From Promineifilum sp019695075 (GTDB lineage Bacteria > Chloroflexota > Anaerolineae > Promineifilales > Promineifilaceae): a stretch of DNA of 64,000 nt. Below the pieces are notes generated by a model. That model searched no databases. It was not told the DNA's origin and saw only the letters and a program-made list of their open reading frames with translations. Location: positions 1 through 64,000 of the forward strand of contig JAHCIO010000009.1 of assembly GCA_026129185.1 (NCBI GenBank). Direction: 5' to 3'. The translations under genes and the position numbers were made by a program. Numbering within the stretch: the first letter of the stretch is position 1; every line of letters begins with the position of its first letter. Positions 40,388-48,670 of the stretch are shown here, one piece after another.

Positions 40388-40963
40388 CTACTTCGCCGAT
40401 TCCCGCTCACCCCCATTCTCCCGCCACCACGCCACCAACTCCGCCAACTCCGGCTGGTCGCCGGCGAACTTGCCATAGTAGGCGTAGCGAACGACGCCGC
40501 CGCGGTCGATGATGAACGTGCCCGGCAAGCGCTGGGCGTCGCCCGTCGCCTGGCCCTGGCTGTGGCCGCGCGAGGCAGCGCGCGCCCCGGCGCGAATGGC
40601 GTCGGGGGCCATCAGCCGCAGAATGTTGCCCCGCTCGATGCCGAAGGCCGCGTGCAGCGTCGGCTCTTCGTTCGTCAGGCAATCGACGTTGGGGGCCAGC
40701 TTGTCGCCGAACTGGCGCGCGTGCTTCGGCTCCCCCAGGCCCAGGGCGACGATACGCAGCCCGGCCGCTTCAATTTCTTCTCGGTGCAGCTCCAACTGAG
40801 CCAGCCATTCGCGGCAGTGAATTCAGCCAAAGTGCCGCAAGAAGGTCAGCAACACTGGCCCTTCTTGCCAGAACCCCGACAGACTTGTCTCCTGCCCGCT
40901 CTTGTCCAGACAGTGGCCGTCCGGCGCGCGGTCGCCGGGGGCCAGCTTTTTCTCTTTGGCCAT
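40388..40963 (-). CDS. AhpC/TSA-like redoxin, probable selenoprotein (Sec47)
   Basis: Reading through an in-frame TGA (40823-40825) gives one continuous 191-residue thioredoxin-fold protein from the ATG at 40963 (MAKEKKLAPGDRAPDG). Around the TGA it reads LLTFLRHFG-U-IHC-REWLAQL, which aligns with the GCPFC redox motif of AhpC-TSA_2 family proteins (PF13911). The TGA replaces the first Cys of CxxC, giving UxxC with Cys50. Downstream the fold continues normally (RIVALGLGEPKHARQF, LPGTFIIDRGGVVRYAYYGKF). A small hairpin (TGGCTC-AGTTG-GAGCTG, complement of 40787-40803) begins 19 nt after the TGA, within range for a bacterial SECIS. Strong promoter and terminator frame the gene. A pseudogene is the alternative, but nothing else is damaged. 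Sel genes are not in this window. Confidence 0.82.
40787..40825 (-). promoter_or_regulatory. recoded TGA and candidate bacterial SECIS hairpin
   Basis: UGA followed by 19 nt, then the stem UGGCUC / GAGCUG (two G-U pairs) with pentaloop AGUUG. The loop G is about 27 nt from the UGA, inside the usual 16-37 nt window. The stem is short and a computed fold is needed. Confidence 0.5.
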
Positions 40964-41016
40964 GTCTTCTGTGCTCCCGGTGCGTCCTCAATGGGCGCAC
41001 CATTATTAACCCCCTG

Positions 41017-41045
41017 AATCTATCAAGTTGCACATAAAATGTCAA
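41017..41045 (-). promoter_or_regulatory. promoter of the selenoprotein gene
   Basis: Minus-strand TTGACA, 17-bp spacer, TAGATT. The leader of about 45 nt contains a small hairpin GGTGCG / CGCACC. Confidence 0.7.
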
Positions 41046-41075
41046 CATTTTGTCATGAAACTTGCACGTGAGCGC

Positions 41076-42596
41076 TTATCGACTTGGTAGCGCCCCTAAG
41101 GAATCTGGTGCTAACACTTCGCAGCCGGGGTACGTGGGATGGGAACGGACGGGCGTCGTCCCCGGCAGGCCACGTATAGCCCATAGCGTGACCAGATCGC
41201 CGCTACAGCCTACGATGAGAAACATACCCCAGATGAGCAGCAGCCAGGAGCCTATGAGGACGCCCACCACTCCCGGCAACACGCCCAACAGCAGCATGGG
41301 CAGCAGCAGAATGGCCCGGTAGGCGCGGGCCGAGACGGGCGCGTCGCAGCGCACGCGCGGGCCGACGGACTTCAGGAAAGTCTTGGGGCCGGCGAGCAGG
41401 TGAGTGGAGCCGCGCGGCGCGCGGCCGATCCAGCGATAGGCGGCCATGCTGGCGGCGTCGCGCAAAACCATCCCGCCCAGCAGCAGCGCCAACTCTGCCA
41501 GCAGCGCCATCCCCGGCCAGCGCTCCGGCAGCCGTGGCGTCTTGGCCCAGAGCAGCTGAAACGGCGCGAGCAGGGCCACGAAGACCACAGGGGCGATGGT
41601 GAAGGTCATCATCATCGCCGTCAGCGCGGACACGGTGCGCTCGTCGACCGGCCGCGGGCCGTTGGGCGCGGGCAGAGCGTCGTCCAACGGGGCTTCGTCC
41701 GCCGGCGCATTGGCCGGCGCGTCGTCGGGGTCGCTTTCCACCGCCAGGGCGCGGCCGAAGAAGTCCAGCATCTGCCGCTCATACGCCTCCGGCGCAACGA
41801 CCCAGCCCGTGGCGTGGGTCGCGTCGGGGATCTCGTAGAGCGTTTTCGGCTCCTGGGCGGCGGCGAAGAAGTGGCGCGTCAGCCGTTGCTCCAGGCCGCG
41901 ACCGGTGCTGATGAGCAGGACGGGCCGCCCGCCGAGGCGGGCCAGGGCCTGCATGTTGGCCGGCGGACGCGGGCCGGGCGCGAACCAGTCGATGGCCCGC
42001 TGATAGCCGCGCTCGCGCGGGAAGCGCCACAGCCGCTCAAACCAGCCACGCGGCGGCGGCAGGTCGTCGATCGTGCCCAGGAGCGGCCCATCGGCCACGA
42101 CGGCGCGGATGAAGACATTGCGCGCCGCAGCCTGGAGGGCCAGCATCCCGCCGACGGAGATGCCCAGCACGCCGATGCGGGCCTGCACGTCGCGCCGGTG
42201 CGATAGCCAGGTCACGGCCGCCAGCGCGTCATCGACGCCCCGCACCCCACGCGAGAAAGGCCGACCGCCACTCTGGCCGTGGGCGCGCAGGTCGAATAGC
42301 AGCACGCCATAGCCGGCCCGCAACAGCGTCGCGGCGTGGAAGGCGACGCTGAGCCGGTTGCCGCCGTGGCCGTGGAGCAGGACAACGGCCGCGCCGTTGC
42401 GCGAAGGGACGTACCAGCCGCGCAAGGGCGCGCCGTCGCGGCCGGCGAATTCCACATCCTCATACGCCGCGCCCCAGTCGGCCGGCGTGCGCCCGGACAG
42501 CGGGCGGCGCAACGGCCGGCTGAACTGCCAGGCGAGCAATAGTGGCCGGAGCAGCAAGTGCAGGACGACGAGAATGAGAACGACTTCAAGGATCAT
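41076..42596 (-). CDS. alpha/beta hydrolase fused to a DUF3267-like membrane domain
   Basis: 506 aa. An N-terminal membrane segment (about 1-24) precedes an alpha/beta-hydrolase domain (about 45-285) with oxyanion region VVLLHGHGGNR, nucleophile elbow LGISVGGM and catalytic His in PDATHATGW. An acidic Pro/Ala linker (about 288-320) leads to a hydrophobic C-terminal part (about 325-506). Its ending (VGCSGDLVTLWAIRGLP, then TYPGCEVL) resembles the DUF3267 putative zincin domain. The HExxH expected there is not seen; the equivalent helix reads LRDAASMAAYRW. So the second domain is probably a non-catalytic membrane scaffold. Substrate unknown. Divergently transcribed from the gene at 42687. Confidence 0.75.
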   Translation of the reverse strand: MILEVVLILVVLHLLLRPLLLAWQFSRPLRRPLSGRTPADWGAAYEDVEFAGRDGAPLRGWYVPSRNGAAVVLLHGHGGNRLSVAFHAATLLRAGYGVLLFDLRAHGQSGGRPFSRGVRGVDDALAAVTWLSHRRDVQARIGVLGISVGGMLALQAAARNVFIRAVVADGPLLGTIDDLPPPRGWFERLWRFPRERGYQRAIDWFAPGPRPPANMQALARLGGRPVLLISTGRGLEQRLTRHFFAAAQEPKTLYEIPDATHATGWVVAPEAYERQMLDFFGRALAVESDPDDAPANAPADEAPLDDALPAPNGPRPVDERTVSALTAMMMTFTIAPVVFVALLAPFQLLWAKTPRLPERWPGMALLAELALLLGGMVLRDAASMAAYRWIGRAPRGSTHLLAGPKTFLKSVGPRVRCDAPVSARAYRAILLLPMLLLGVLPGVVGVLIGSWLLLIWGMFLIVGCSGDLVTLWAIRGLPGTTPVRSHPTYPGCEVLAPDSLGALPSR

Positions 42597-42649
42597 GTCA
42601 GGCTCGCGGTGGGCAGCGCTGCGGCCTATTGTAACTCACGTTGCCCCTG

Positions 42650-42678
42650 TTGCCGCCCCGCCGTCCATCGGCTACACT
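42650..42678 (+). promoter_or_regulatory. candidate leaderless promoter
   Basis: TTGCCG, 17 bp, TACACT, ending 8 nt before the ATG at 42687, which has no Shine-Dalgarno. Suggests a leaderless mRNA. Confidence 0.5.
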
Positions 42679-42686
42679 TCGCCGCT

Positions 42687-44042
42687 ATGCGCATCCGTGC
42701 CGCGCGGCTACTGCTTTCTCTGGCCCTGCTGGTTCTCCTCGTCGCTTTCGTCCTCATCTGGCGGGCGCGCTCGCAGGGCGTCTTCGGCCCGGCCGTGGCC
42801 CTCTGCCCCGGGCCGGATCGTTACGGCTACATCTGCGAGGGCGGCGCGGCCTATGCCCCCATCGATGCCGCCGATGCCACCGGCCTGCTGGCCGACGACG
42901 CCGTCATCACGCTAGACCTGCCCTTCCCATTCACCTTCTACGGCGCGACCTACACGGACGTGAAGGTGTCCACCAACGGCAACCTGCAATTCACGACCGA
43001 TAACCCGCTGCCCCGGCCCGACTGCCTGGCCCCCGCGACCGGCATGGGCGACCTGATCGCCCCCTACTGGGCCGACCTGGACCTGACCGCCCACGGCGCG
43101 CTGGAGACGGCCGTCATGGGCGAAGCGCCGGCGCGTGTCTTCGTTGTCGAGTGGGACGACGTGCCCCTCTATGGCACGGACAGCGGCGACCGGGTGACGT
43201 TCGAGGTGCAACTGTTCGAGACGAGCAACGACATCGTCTTCCTTTATGAGGACCCGACCACGGCCGGCGGCGGCAACGGCGGCGCGGCCGTGGCCGGCAT
43301 CCAGAGCGAGCGGCAAGACCTCTCGCTGACCTATAGTTGCCGCCAGCCGGTGCTGCCCGCGCCGGGCGGCCTACGCCTGGCGTACCCGGCCGAGCCGAAC
43401 CGCGACGCCGGCCAGCCGGAGGATGACCGGGCCGCGACCGGCCCGACCGGCAGCGGCCCGGCCGGCAGCGGCCCCAATGCCTCAGCGCCAGTAGCCAAGG
43501 AGCCGCTGGCCGAATTGCTGGCCGCCTACGCGACGCGCGGCCCGGCGGCGCTGGCAGCGTTGCAGGGCCAGTGGGCCGGCGGCCGCCCGGCGCGGGCCTT
43601 TGTCTGGCGCGCCGCCGACCTGACCGGCGACGGGACGGCCGAGCTTGTCGTCGCCTGGGGCGGCGGGCCGGGCGCGCCGGAACTGACCGAGGTGGCCGTG
43701 CTGGCTGTGGACGAGGGGCAGCCGCCGGCTGTGCTGTTCGACCGCCGCCCGACCACGCGCGCGGCGAGCTATGCCGCCATTGCCCCGGCCGAAGTAGCCG
43801 ACCTGACCGGCGACGGCCAGGACGATGTCGTCCTGCGCGACGACAAGAGCGGTGCGACCTGGGTGCTGTCGGCCGAAACGGGCGCGCCGGCGCTGCTGGA
43901 TGTGCCCGCGCGTTGCGCCGGCGGCCTGGTCGTGCGCGACAGCGACGGCGACGGCCGCCCGGAGTTGATCCGCGACGGCTGCGACCGGCCGGGCCGGGTC
44001 GGCGTCGTCTGGGACGGCGCGGCGTTTGTGATTGCGCCCTGA
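42687..44042 (+). CDS. membrane-anchored extracellular protein with NIDO-like and FG-GAP-like regions
   Basis: 451 aa from the ATG at 42687 (MRIRAARLLL). A single N-terminal anchor (about 5-27) is followed by a beta-rich domain (about 45-235) with LPFPFTFYGATYTDVKVSTN, LIAPYWADLDL and VVEWDDVPLYG, typical of NIDO-like or choice-of-anchor extracellular domains. A Gly/Pro/Ser/Ala linker leads to a C-terminal part with three calcium-loop-like repeats (DLTGDGTAELVV, DLTGDGQDDVVL, DSDGDGRPELI) of FG-GAP/VCBS type. Probably surface-exposed and adhesive; no enzyme motif seen. Confidence 0.75.
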   Translation: MRIRAARLLLSLALLVLLVAFVLIWRARSQGVFGPAVALCPGPDRYGYICEGGAAYAPIDAADATGLLADDAVITLDLPFPFTFYGATYTDVKVSTNGNLQFTTDNPLPRPDCLAPATGMGDLIAPYWADLDLTAHGALETAVMGEAPARVFVVEWDDVPLYGTDSGDRVTFEVQLFETSNDIVFLYEDPTTAGGGNGGAAVAGIQSERQDLSLTYSCRQPVLPAPGGLRLAYPAEPNRDAGQPEDDRAATGPTGSGPAGSGPNASAPVAKEPLAELLAAYATRGPAALAALQGQWAGGRPARAFVWRAADLTGDGTAELVVAWGGGPGAPELTEVAVLAVDEGQPPAVLFDRRPTTRAASYAAIAPAEVADLTGDGQDDVVLRDDKSGATWVLSAETGAPALLDVPARCAGGLVVRDSDGDGRPELIRDGCDRPGRVGVVWDGAAFVIAP

Positions 44043-44108
44043 GACAAAGCGCTTTGCCGGTGCGTAGTGCCCTTACGGGCATGGGGATTGGCTGGGCCGT
44101 GGCCCCAT

Positions 44109-44137
44109 TTGCACCGCCTGCACTTAACAGATACTAT
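44109..44137 (+). promoter_or_regulatory. candidate promoter of EVE-like gene/metG
   Basis: TTGCAC, 17 bp, TACTAT, 36 bp before the ATG at 44174. The leader has two AGGAG sites. Confidence 0.5.
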
Positions 44138-44173
44138 GCGGCCCAAATTTGCACAGGAGTGAAAATAGGAGCG

Positions 44174-44860
44174 ATGTTCGAACTCAACGGGGTTTATCGA
44201 AATCGCATCGGTGAATACACAGTCGTGGCCCTGAACGGCCCACGCATGGTCGTGCGCTATGCCGATGGGACGGAAGCGGAGTTGAACGTCAATATCCAGG
44301 CCCGCATCTGGGAGAATATTGTCGCCGAGCAGGAGGCGCGGGCGGCCAGCAGCCGCCATCTGCGCCAGTCGAACAAGGATACGACCCACTACATCAAGGC
44401 CGTCAGTCTGCCGCCGGGCGAGGAACTGGCCTTCCCCGGCTGGCAAGAGCGGGTCGTCATGGCGCCAACGCCGGAGCTGGCCCAGCGCCTGAAGCCCGGC
44501 GACCGCTTCATCTACTATGCCGTCGAGGCGCAAACGTTTTTCGCCGTCGTCACCATCACCGGCGAGGTCTTTGAGGCCGACCCCAAGCAACACACCTTTA
44601 CCATTGAGGCCGACAAGGTGTTCTTCTTCCCGACCGACGTCGACGCCGCCTCGGCCGACCTGGAGCACGGCGTCAGCGCCGACTCCATCGAGTTGGAGAG
44701 TTACCCCGACTTCGGCAAGCTCCACATCGAGCCGGAGTCCTTCTTCCGCATCAGCGAGGATGACTTCGAGTTGCTGGCCGAGGCCCTGACCGAGATCACC
44801 GAAGACGAGGAGGAGGAGACGGAGGAATTCGAAGAGTACGAGGAGGACGAGGTTGAATAA
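44174..44860 (+). CDS. EVE/PUA-like domain protein with acidic tail
   Basis: 228 aa from the ATG at 44174 (MFELNGVYRNRIGEYTV). The first 50 residues form a small beta domain. The centre (about 75-155: HYIKAVSLPPGEELAF, GDRFIYYAVEAQTFFAVVTI) has the pattern of EVE/PUA-like nucleic-acid-binding folds. The last 25 residues are almost all Glu and Asp. The end overlaps the metG start by 8 nt, so it is coupled to methionyl-tRNA synthetase, hinting at an RNA-linked role. Family assignment is tentative. Confidence 0.6.
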   Translation: MFELNGVYRNRIGEYTVVALNGPRMVVRYADGTEAELNVNIQARIWENIVAEQEARAASSRHLRQSNKDTTHYIKAVSLPPGEELAFPGWQERVVMAPTPELAQRLKPGDRFIYYAVEAQTFFAVVTITGEVFEADPKQHTFTIEADKVFFFPTDVDAASADLEHGVSADSIELESYPDFGKLHIEPESFFRISEDDFELLAEALTEITEDEEEETEEFEEYEEDEVE

Positions 44861-46646
44861 GGCCCAGTCCGAGCACATTCTGGTCTGCATTGCCTGGCCC
44901 TACGCCAATTCGGATATCCACCAGGGCAACGTCACCGGCTCTCACCTGCCCGGCGACATCTACGCGCGCTTCCAGCGCCTGCGCGGCAACCATGTCGTCA
45001 TGGTCAGCGGCTCCGACAGCCACGGCACGCCGGTAACGGTCAAGGCCGAGGAGTTGGGCCGCAGCACGCTGGAGACCTACGAGCACTATCACGCCCGCTT
45101 CCTGGATCTGTTTCGCCGGCTGGGCATCAGCTACGACCTGTTCACCAGCACCCACACCGAGAACCACTTCCGCGTGTCGCAGGATATGTTTCTCCAATTG
45201 CAGAAGAACGGCTACCTCTATCGCAAGGTAACGCCGCAGATGTACTCGCCGGAGGCGGGCCAATTTCTGCCCGACCGCTACGTGGAGGGTACGTGCCCCA
45301 ACTGCGGCTACACCGGCGCGCGCGGCGACCAATGCGACAACTGCAACACGCTGTTCGAGAGCGCCGCTGAGCTGATCAACCCACGCAGCAAGCGCGACAA
45401 CACGTCGCTGGTGCTGCGCGACACAGAGCACTTCTTCCTCGACCTGCCGGCTATTGCCGCCGATTCGCTGGCCGAGTGGATCCACGACGACAAGGAGCAC
45501 TGGCGGCCGCAGGTCATCAACTTCGCCCGCGGCTTCATCGACGGTGGGCTGATCGGCCGCGCCGTGACGCGCGACATGGACTGGGGCATCCCCGTGCCCG
45601 TCGAGGGCTTCGACAACAAGGTGCTCTACGTCTGGTATGAGGCGGTCATCGGCTACCTGTCGGCTACGGTCGAGTGGGCCAGCAACGAGGGCGACGAAGA
45701 CGCCTGGCGCGACTGGTGGCAGAACCCCGACGCGCGCACGCTCTATTTCATTGGCAAGGACAATATCCCCTTCCACACCGTCTTCTGGCCGGCCCAGCTG
45801 CTGGGCGCGCGCGGCCTGTATAGTGACAACCCCCACGCCACGCTCAACCTGCCCACCGACGTGCCCGCCAATGAGTTCATGAACATGGAGGGGCGGAAGA
45901 TCAGTGGCAGCCGCAACTGGGGCGTGTGGATGCTCGACGCGCTGGATCGCTACGACCCCGACCCGCTGCGCTATTATCTGACGACCAACATGCCGGAGGC
46001 GCGCGACAGCGATTGGAGTTGGAGCGGCTTCATCGAGCGCAACAACAACGAGCTGGTGGCCAACTGGGGTAACCTGGTCAACCGCGTGCTCAGCATGATC
46101 GGCCGCTACTTCGGCGGCATCGTGCCGGAGCCGGGCGCGCTGACCGCGGCCGACGAGGCCCTGCTGGCGGCCATCGACGACGGCTTCGACGACGTAGCCA
46201 CGTTCTACGACGGCTGCAAGTTCCGCGCCGCCGTGCAGGAGGTGCTGCGCCTGTCTACGTTGGTCAACCAGTACCTGGAGGAGACCAGCCCCTGGGCTAC
46301 GGCGAAGAAGGATCCCGCGGCCACGGGCCGGGCGCTCTACGTTGCCCTGCAAGCCATCAGCGGTCTGCACGTCCTGTGGGCGCCGGTGCTGCCCTTCACC
46401 AGCCAGACCGTGCGCGAACTCCTGGGCGAGGACGGGCCGCTCTTCGGCGAGTCCGTCGTGCGCGAGTTCCACGAGGCGACGCGCGGCCATCTGGCGCTGA
46501 CTTACGATGGGGCTGGGGCCGCCGGCCGCTGGGAGCGCAACATCGTGCCCGCCGGCCGCCACTTGCCCGCGCCGCGGCCGCTGTTCACTAAGCTGGAGGC
46601 GGCTGTGGCGGCGGAGGAGATGGCGCGGTTGGGAGTAGGTCAGTAA
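44853..46646 (+). CDS. metG: methionyl-tRNA synthetase
   Basis: 597 aa from TTG at 44853, chosen because AGGAGG lies 6 nt upstream and the next codons (MNKAQSEHILVCIAWPYAN) match the family start. The HIGH-equivalent lies in YANSDIHQGNVTG, the zinc knuckle uses CPNCGYTGARGDQCDNC, and the KMSKS loop reads RKISGSRNWG. The C-terminal anticodon-binding domain is present; there is no Trbp111-like extension, which is common outside Firmicutes. Charges initiator and elongator tRNA-Met. Co-translated with the EVE-like gene. Confidence 0.94.
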   Translation: MNKAQSEHILVCIAWPYANSDIHQGNVTGSHLPGDIYARFQRLRGNHVVMVSGSDSHGTPVTVKAEELGRSTLETYEHYHARFLDLFRRLGISYDLFTSTHTENHFRVSQDMFLQLQKNGYLYRKVTPQMYSPEAGQFLPDRYVEGTCPNCGYTGARGDQCDNCNTLFESAAELINPRSKRDNTSLVLRDTEHFFLDLPAIAADSLAEWIHDDKEHWRPQVINFARGFIDGGLIGRAVTRDMDWGIPVPVEGFDNKVLYVWYEAVIGYLSATVEWASNEGDEDAWRDWWQNPDARTLYFIGKDNIPFHTVFWPAQLLGARGLYSDNPHATLNLPTDVPANEFMNMEGRKISGSRNWGVWMLDALDRYDPDPLRYYLTTNMPEARDSDWSWSGFIERNNNELVANWGNLVNRVLSMIGRYFGGIVPEPGALTAADEALLAAIDDGFDDVATFYDGCKFRAAVQEVLRLSTLVNQYLEETSPWATAKKDPAATGRALYVALQAISGLHVLWAPVLPFTSQTVRELLGEDGPLFGESVVREFHEATRGHLALTYDGAGAAGRWERNIVPAGRHLPAPRPLFTKLEAAVAAEEMARLGVGQ

Positions 46647-46651
46647 GACAG

Positions 46652-46864
46652 TTGGACGAACAACAGGCCAGAATTCTACTTGCCCAAACCGAGGAAGTGG
46701 GCCGCCTAATAGGCAGCATGATCGCCCACGCTGCCTCCTTCTGCGCCCCCAAACCAATGCGCGAACCTGACCCTATCTACGACTTCCAACCCGAAGCGAA
46801 CGACAACAGCCCATTCCCCACCGATCTACTGATCCATTCACCCACTGACCCACTGACCCACTAA
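46652..46864 (+). pseudogene. possible C-terminal remnant of a four-helix-bundle (23S IVP-like) protein
   Basis: A 70-codon frame from TTG just after metG. Its first 25 residues (EQQARILLAQTEEVGRLIGS) look like the last helix of the small four-helix-bundle proteins. The final 18 residues are only translated repeat text (CCCACTGACCCACTGACCC). No N-terminal part was found, so it is probably a fragment or spurious. Confidence 0.3.
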
Positions 46865-46870
46865 CCTGTT

Positions 46871-48553
46871 ATGTCCGATAACAAAGTCATCTACTCCATG
46901 ATCGGCGTCGGCAAGATCGTCCCGCCGAACCGCGTCATCCTGCGCGACATCTCGCTGTCCTACTTCTACGGAGCCAAGATCGGCGTCCTGGGCCTGAATG
47001 GCGCGGGCAAGAGCACCTTGCTGCGCATCATGGCCGGCGTCGATAAGGACTTCATCGGCGAGACCATCCTGAACCCCGGCTACACCATTGGCTTCCTGGA
47101 GCAGGAGCCGCTGCTGGACGAAACGCGCACCGTCCGCGCCGTCGTTGAAGAGGGGGCGCAGGAAGTGGTCGATGCCCTGCGCGCCTTCGACGAACTCAAC
47201 GCCCGCTTCGGCGAAGACCTGTCGCCCGACGAGATGGACAAACTCATCGAAGACCAGGGCAAGCTGCAAGACAAGCTTGACCACATGGACGCCTGGAACC
47301 TCGATAGCCGGCTGGAACTGGCCATGGATGCACTGAATTGCCCGCCGGCCGACACGCCGGTGGCGGTGCTGTCCGGCGGCGAGCGGCGGCGCGTGGCCCT
47401 GGTGCGGTTGCTGCTGAAGCAGCCCGATATCCTGCTGCTCGACGAGCCGACGAACCACCTCGACGCCGAGTCCGTCGCCTGGCTGGAGAAGCACCTGCGC
47501 GACTACCCCGGTACGGTCATCGCCGTCACCCACGACCGCTACTTCCTCGACAACGTCGCCGGCTGGATTCTGGAACTCGACCGCGGCTATGGCATCCCCT
47601 GGAAGGGCAACTATTCGTCGTGGCTGGAGCAGAAGCAGGCCCGGCTGGCCAAGGAGGAGCGCTCCGAGGCGCAGCGCATGAAGACGCTGGAGCGCGAACT
47701 GGAGTGGATCCACATGTCGCCGCGTGGCCGCACCGTCAAGAGCAAGGCGCGCGTCAACAAGTACAACGAACTGCTGGAGCAGGCCGGCGAGAAGGCCCGC
47801 GAAGAGCTGGAAATCTACGTGCCGCCCGGCCCGCGTCTGGGCGATATCGTCGTTCGCGCCGCCAAGGTGGACAAGGGCTTCGGCGACCGGCTGCTCATCG
47901 ACGACATGAGCTTCGACGTGCCGCCGGGGGCCATCGTCGGCGTCATTGGGCCGAACGGCGCGGGCAAGACGACCCTCTTTCGCATGATCGTCGGCCAGGA
48001 GCAGCCCGACGACGGCGCGCTGACCGTCGGCCAGTCGGTCAAGATGGCTTACGTGGACCAGAGCCGCGACACGCTGGATAGCGAGAAGACCGTCTGGCAG
48101 GAGATCAGCGGCGGCGAGGAGACGCTGGAACTGGGCAAGCGCAAGGTCAACTCGCGCGCCTACGTCTCGCGCTTCAACTTCGCCGGTTCCGACCAGCAGA
48201 AGCTCGTCGGCACGCTCTCCGGCGGCGAGCGCAACCGCGTCCACCTGGCCAAGATGCTCAAGAGCGGGGCCAACGTGCTGCTGCTCGACGAGCCGACCAA
48301 CGACCTGGACGTGAACACGCTGCGGGCGTTGGAAGAGGCGCTGCTCAGCTTCGCCGGTTCGGCCGTGGTCATCAGCCACGACCGTTGGTTCCTCGACCGC
48401 GTGGCCACCCACATCCTCGCCTTTGAGGGCGACAGCCAGGTGTTCTGGTATCCCGGCAACTACAGCGAGTACGAAGAGGACAAGCGCAAGCGGCTGGGCG
48501 CGTCGGCCGACCGGCCGCACCGGCTTACCTATCGCAAGCTGACGCGCGCGTAG
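46871..48553 (+). CDS. ettA: ABC-F translation factor EttA
   Basis: 560 aa, close to the usual EttA length. Two ABC domains: first Walker A LGLNGAGKSTLLR (about 38-50), signature LSGGERRRVALV, Walker B ILLLDEPTNHLDA; second Walker A GPNGAGKTTLFRM, signature LSGGERNRVHLAK and LLLDEPTNDLD. The arm insertion in domain 1 (about 95-140) and the P-site-tRNA interaction linker (about 245-310, LEQKQARLAKEERSEAQRMK) identify the EttA subgroup. No membrane domain. Soluble ribosome-binding ATPase that gates the first peptide bond according to ATP level. Confidence 0.94.
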   Translation: MSDNKVIYSMIGVGKIVPPNRVILRDISLSYFYGAKIGVLGLNGAGKSTLLRIMAGVDKDFIGETILNPGYTIGFLEQEPLLDETRTVRAVVEEGAQEVVDALRAFDELNARFGEDLSPDEMDKLIEDQGKLQDKLDHMDAWNLDSRLELAMDALNCPPADTPVAVLSGGERRRVALVRLLLKQPDILLLDEPTNHLDAESVAWLEKHLRDYPGTVIAVTHDRYFLDNVAGWILELDRGYGIPWKGNYSSWLEQKQARLAKEERSEAQRMKTLERELEWIHMSPRGRTVKSKARVNKYNELLEQAGEKAREELEIYVPPGPRLGDIVVRAAKVDKGFGDRLLIDDMSFDVPPGAIVGVIGPNGAGKTTLFRMIVGQEQPDDGALTVGQSVKMAYVDQSRDTLDSEKTVWQEISGGEETLELGKRKVNSRAYVSRFNFAGSDQQKLVGTLSGGERNRVHLAKMLKSGANVLLLDEPTNDLDVNTLRALEEALLSFAGSAVVISHDRWFLDRVATHILAFEGDSQVFWYPGNYSEYEEDKRKRLGASADRPHRLTYRKLTRA

Positions 48554-48554
48554 C

Positions 48555-48663
48555 GCAGGTTGTCAACCTGCCTCTTAAGCCGTAAGCGTAGGGCGGGTTG
48601 CCAACCCGCCCTACAATTGACATCAGCAGAAGGCGGGTTGGCGACCCGCCCTACAATTGACAT
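48555..48663. repeat. family E palindromes between ettA and mscS
   Basis: GCAGGTTGTCAACCTGC (about 48555-48571), a palindrome with arms GTAGGGCGGGTTG / CAACCCGCCCTAC (48588-48614), and AGGCGGGTTGGCGACCCGCC followed by CTACAATTGACAT. CTACAATTGACAT occurs after both later copies, so the unit is duplicated with its flank. The array begins 2 bp after the ettA stop and ends next to the mscS ATG. Confidence 0.85.
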
Positions 48664-48670
48664 TGACATC

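Noticed and set aside
46652..46864. Confident small protein gene after metG
   Set aside because: The C-terminal quarter is translated repeat and the N-terminal three helices of the presumed family are missing; kept only as a low-confidence remnant.
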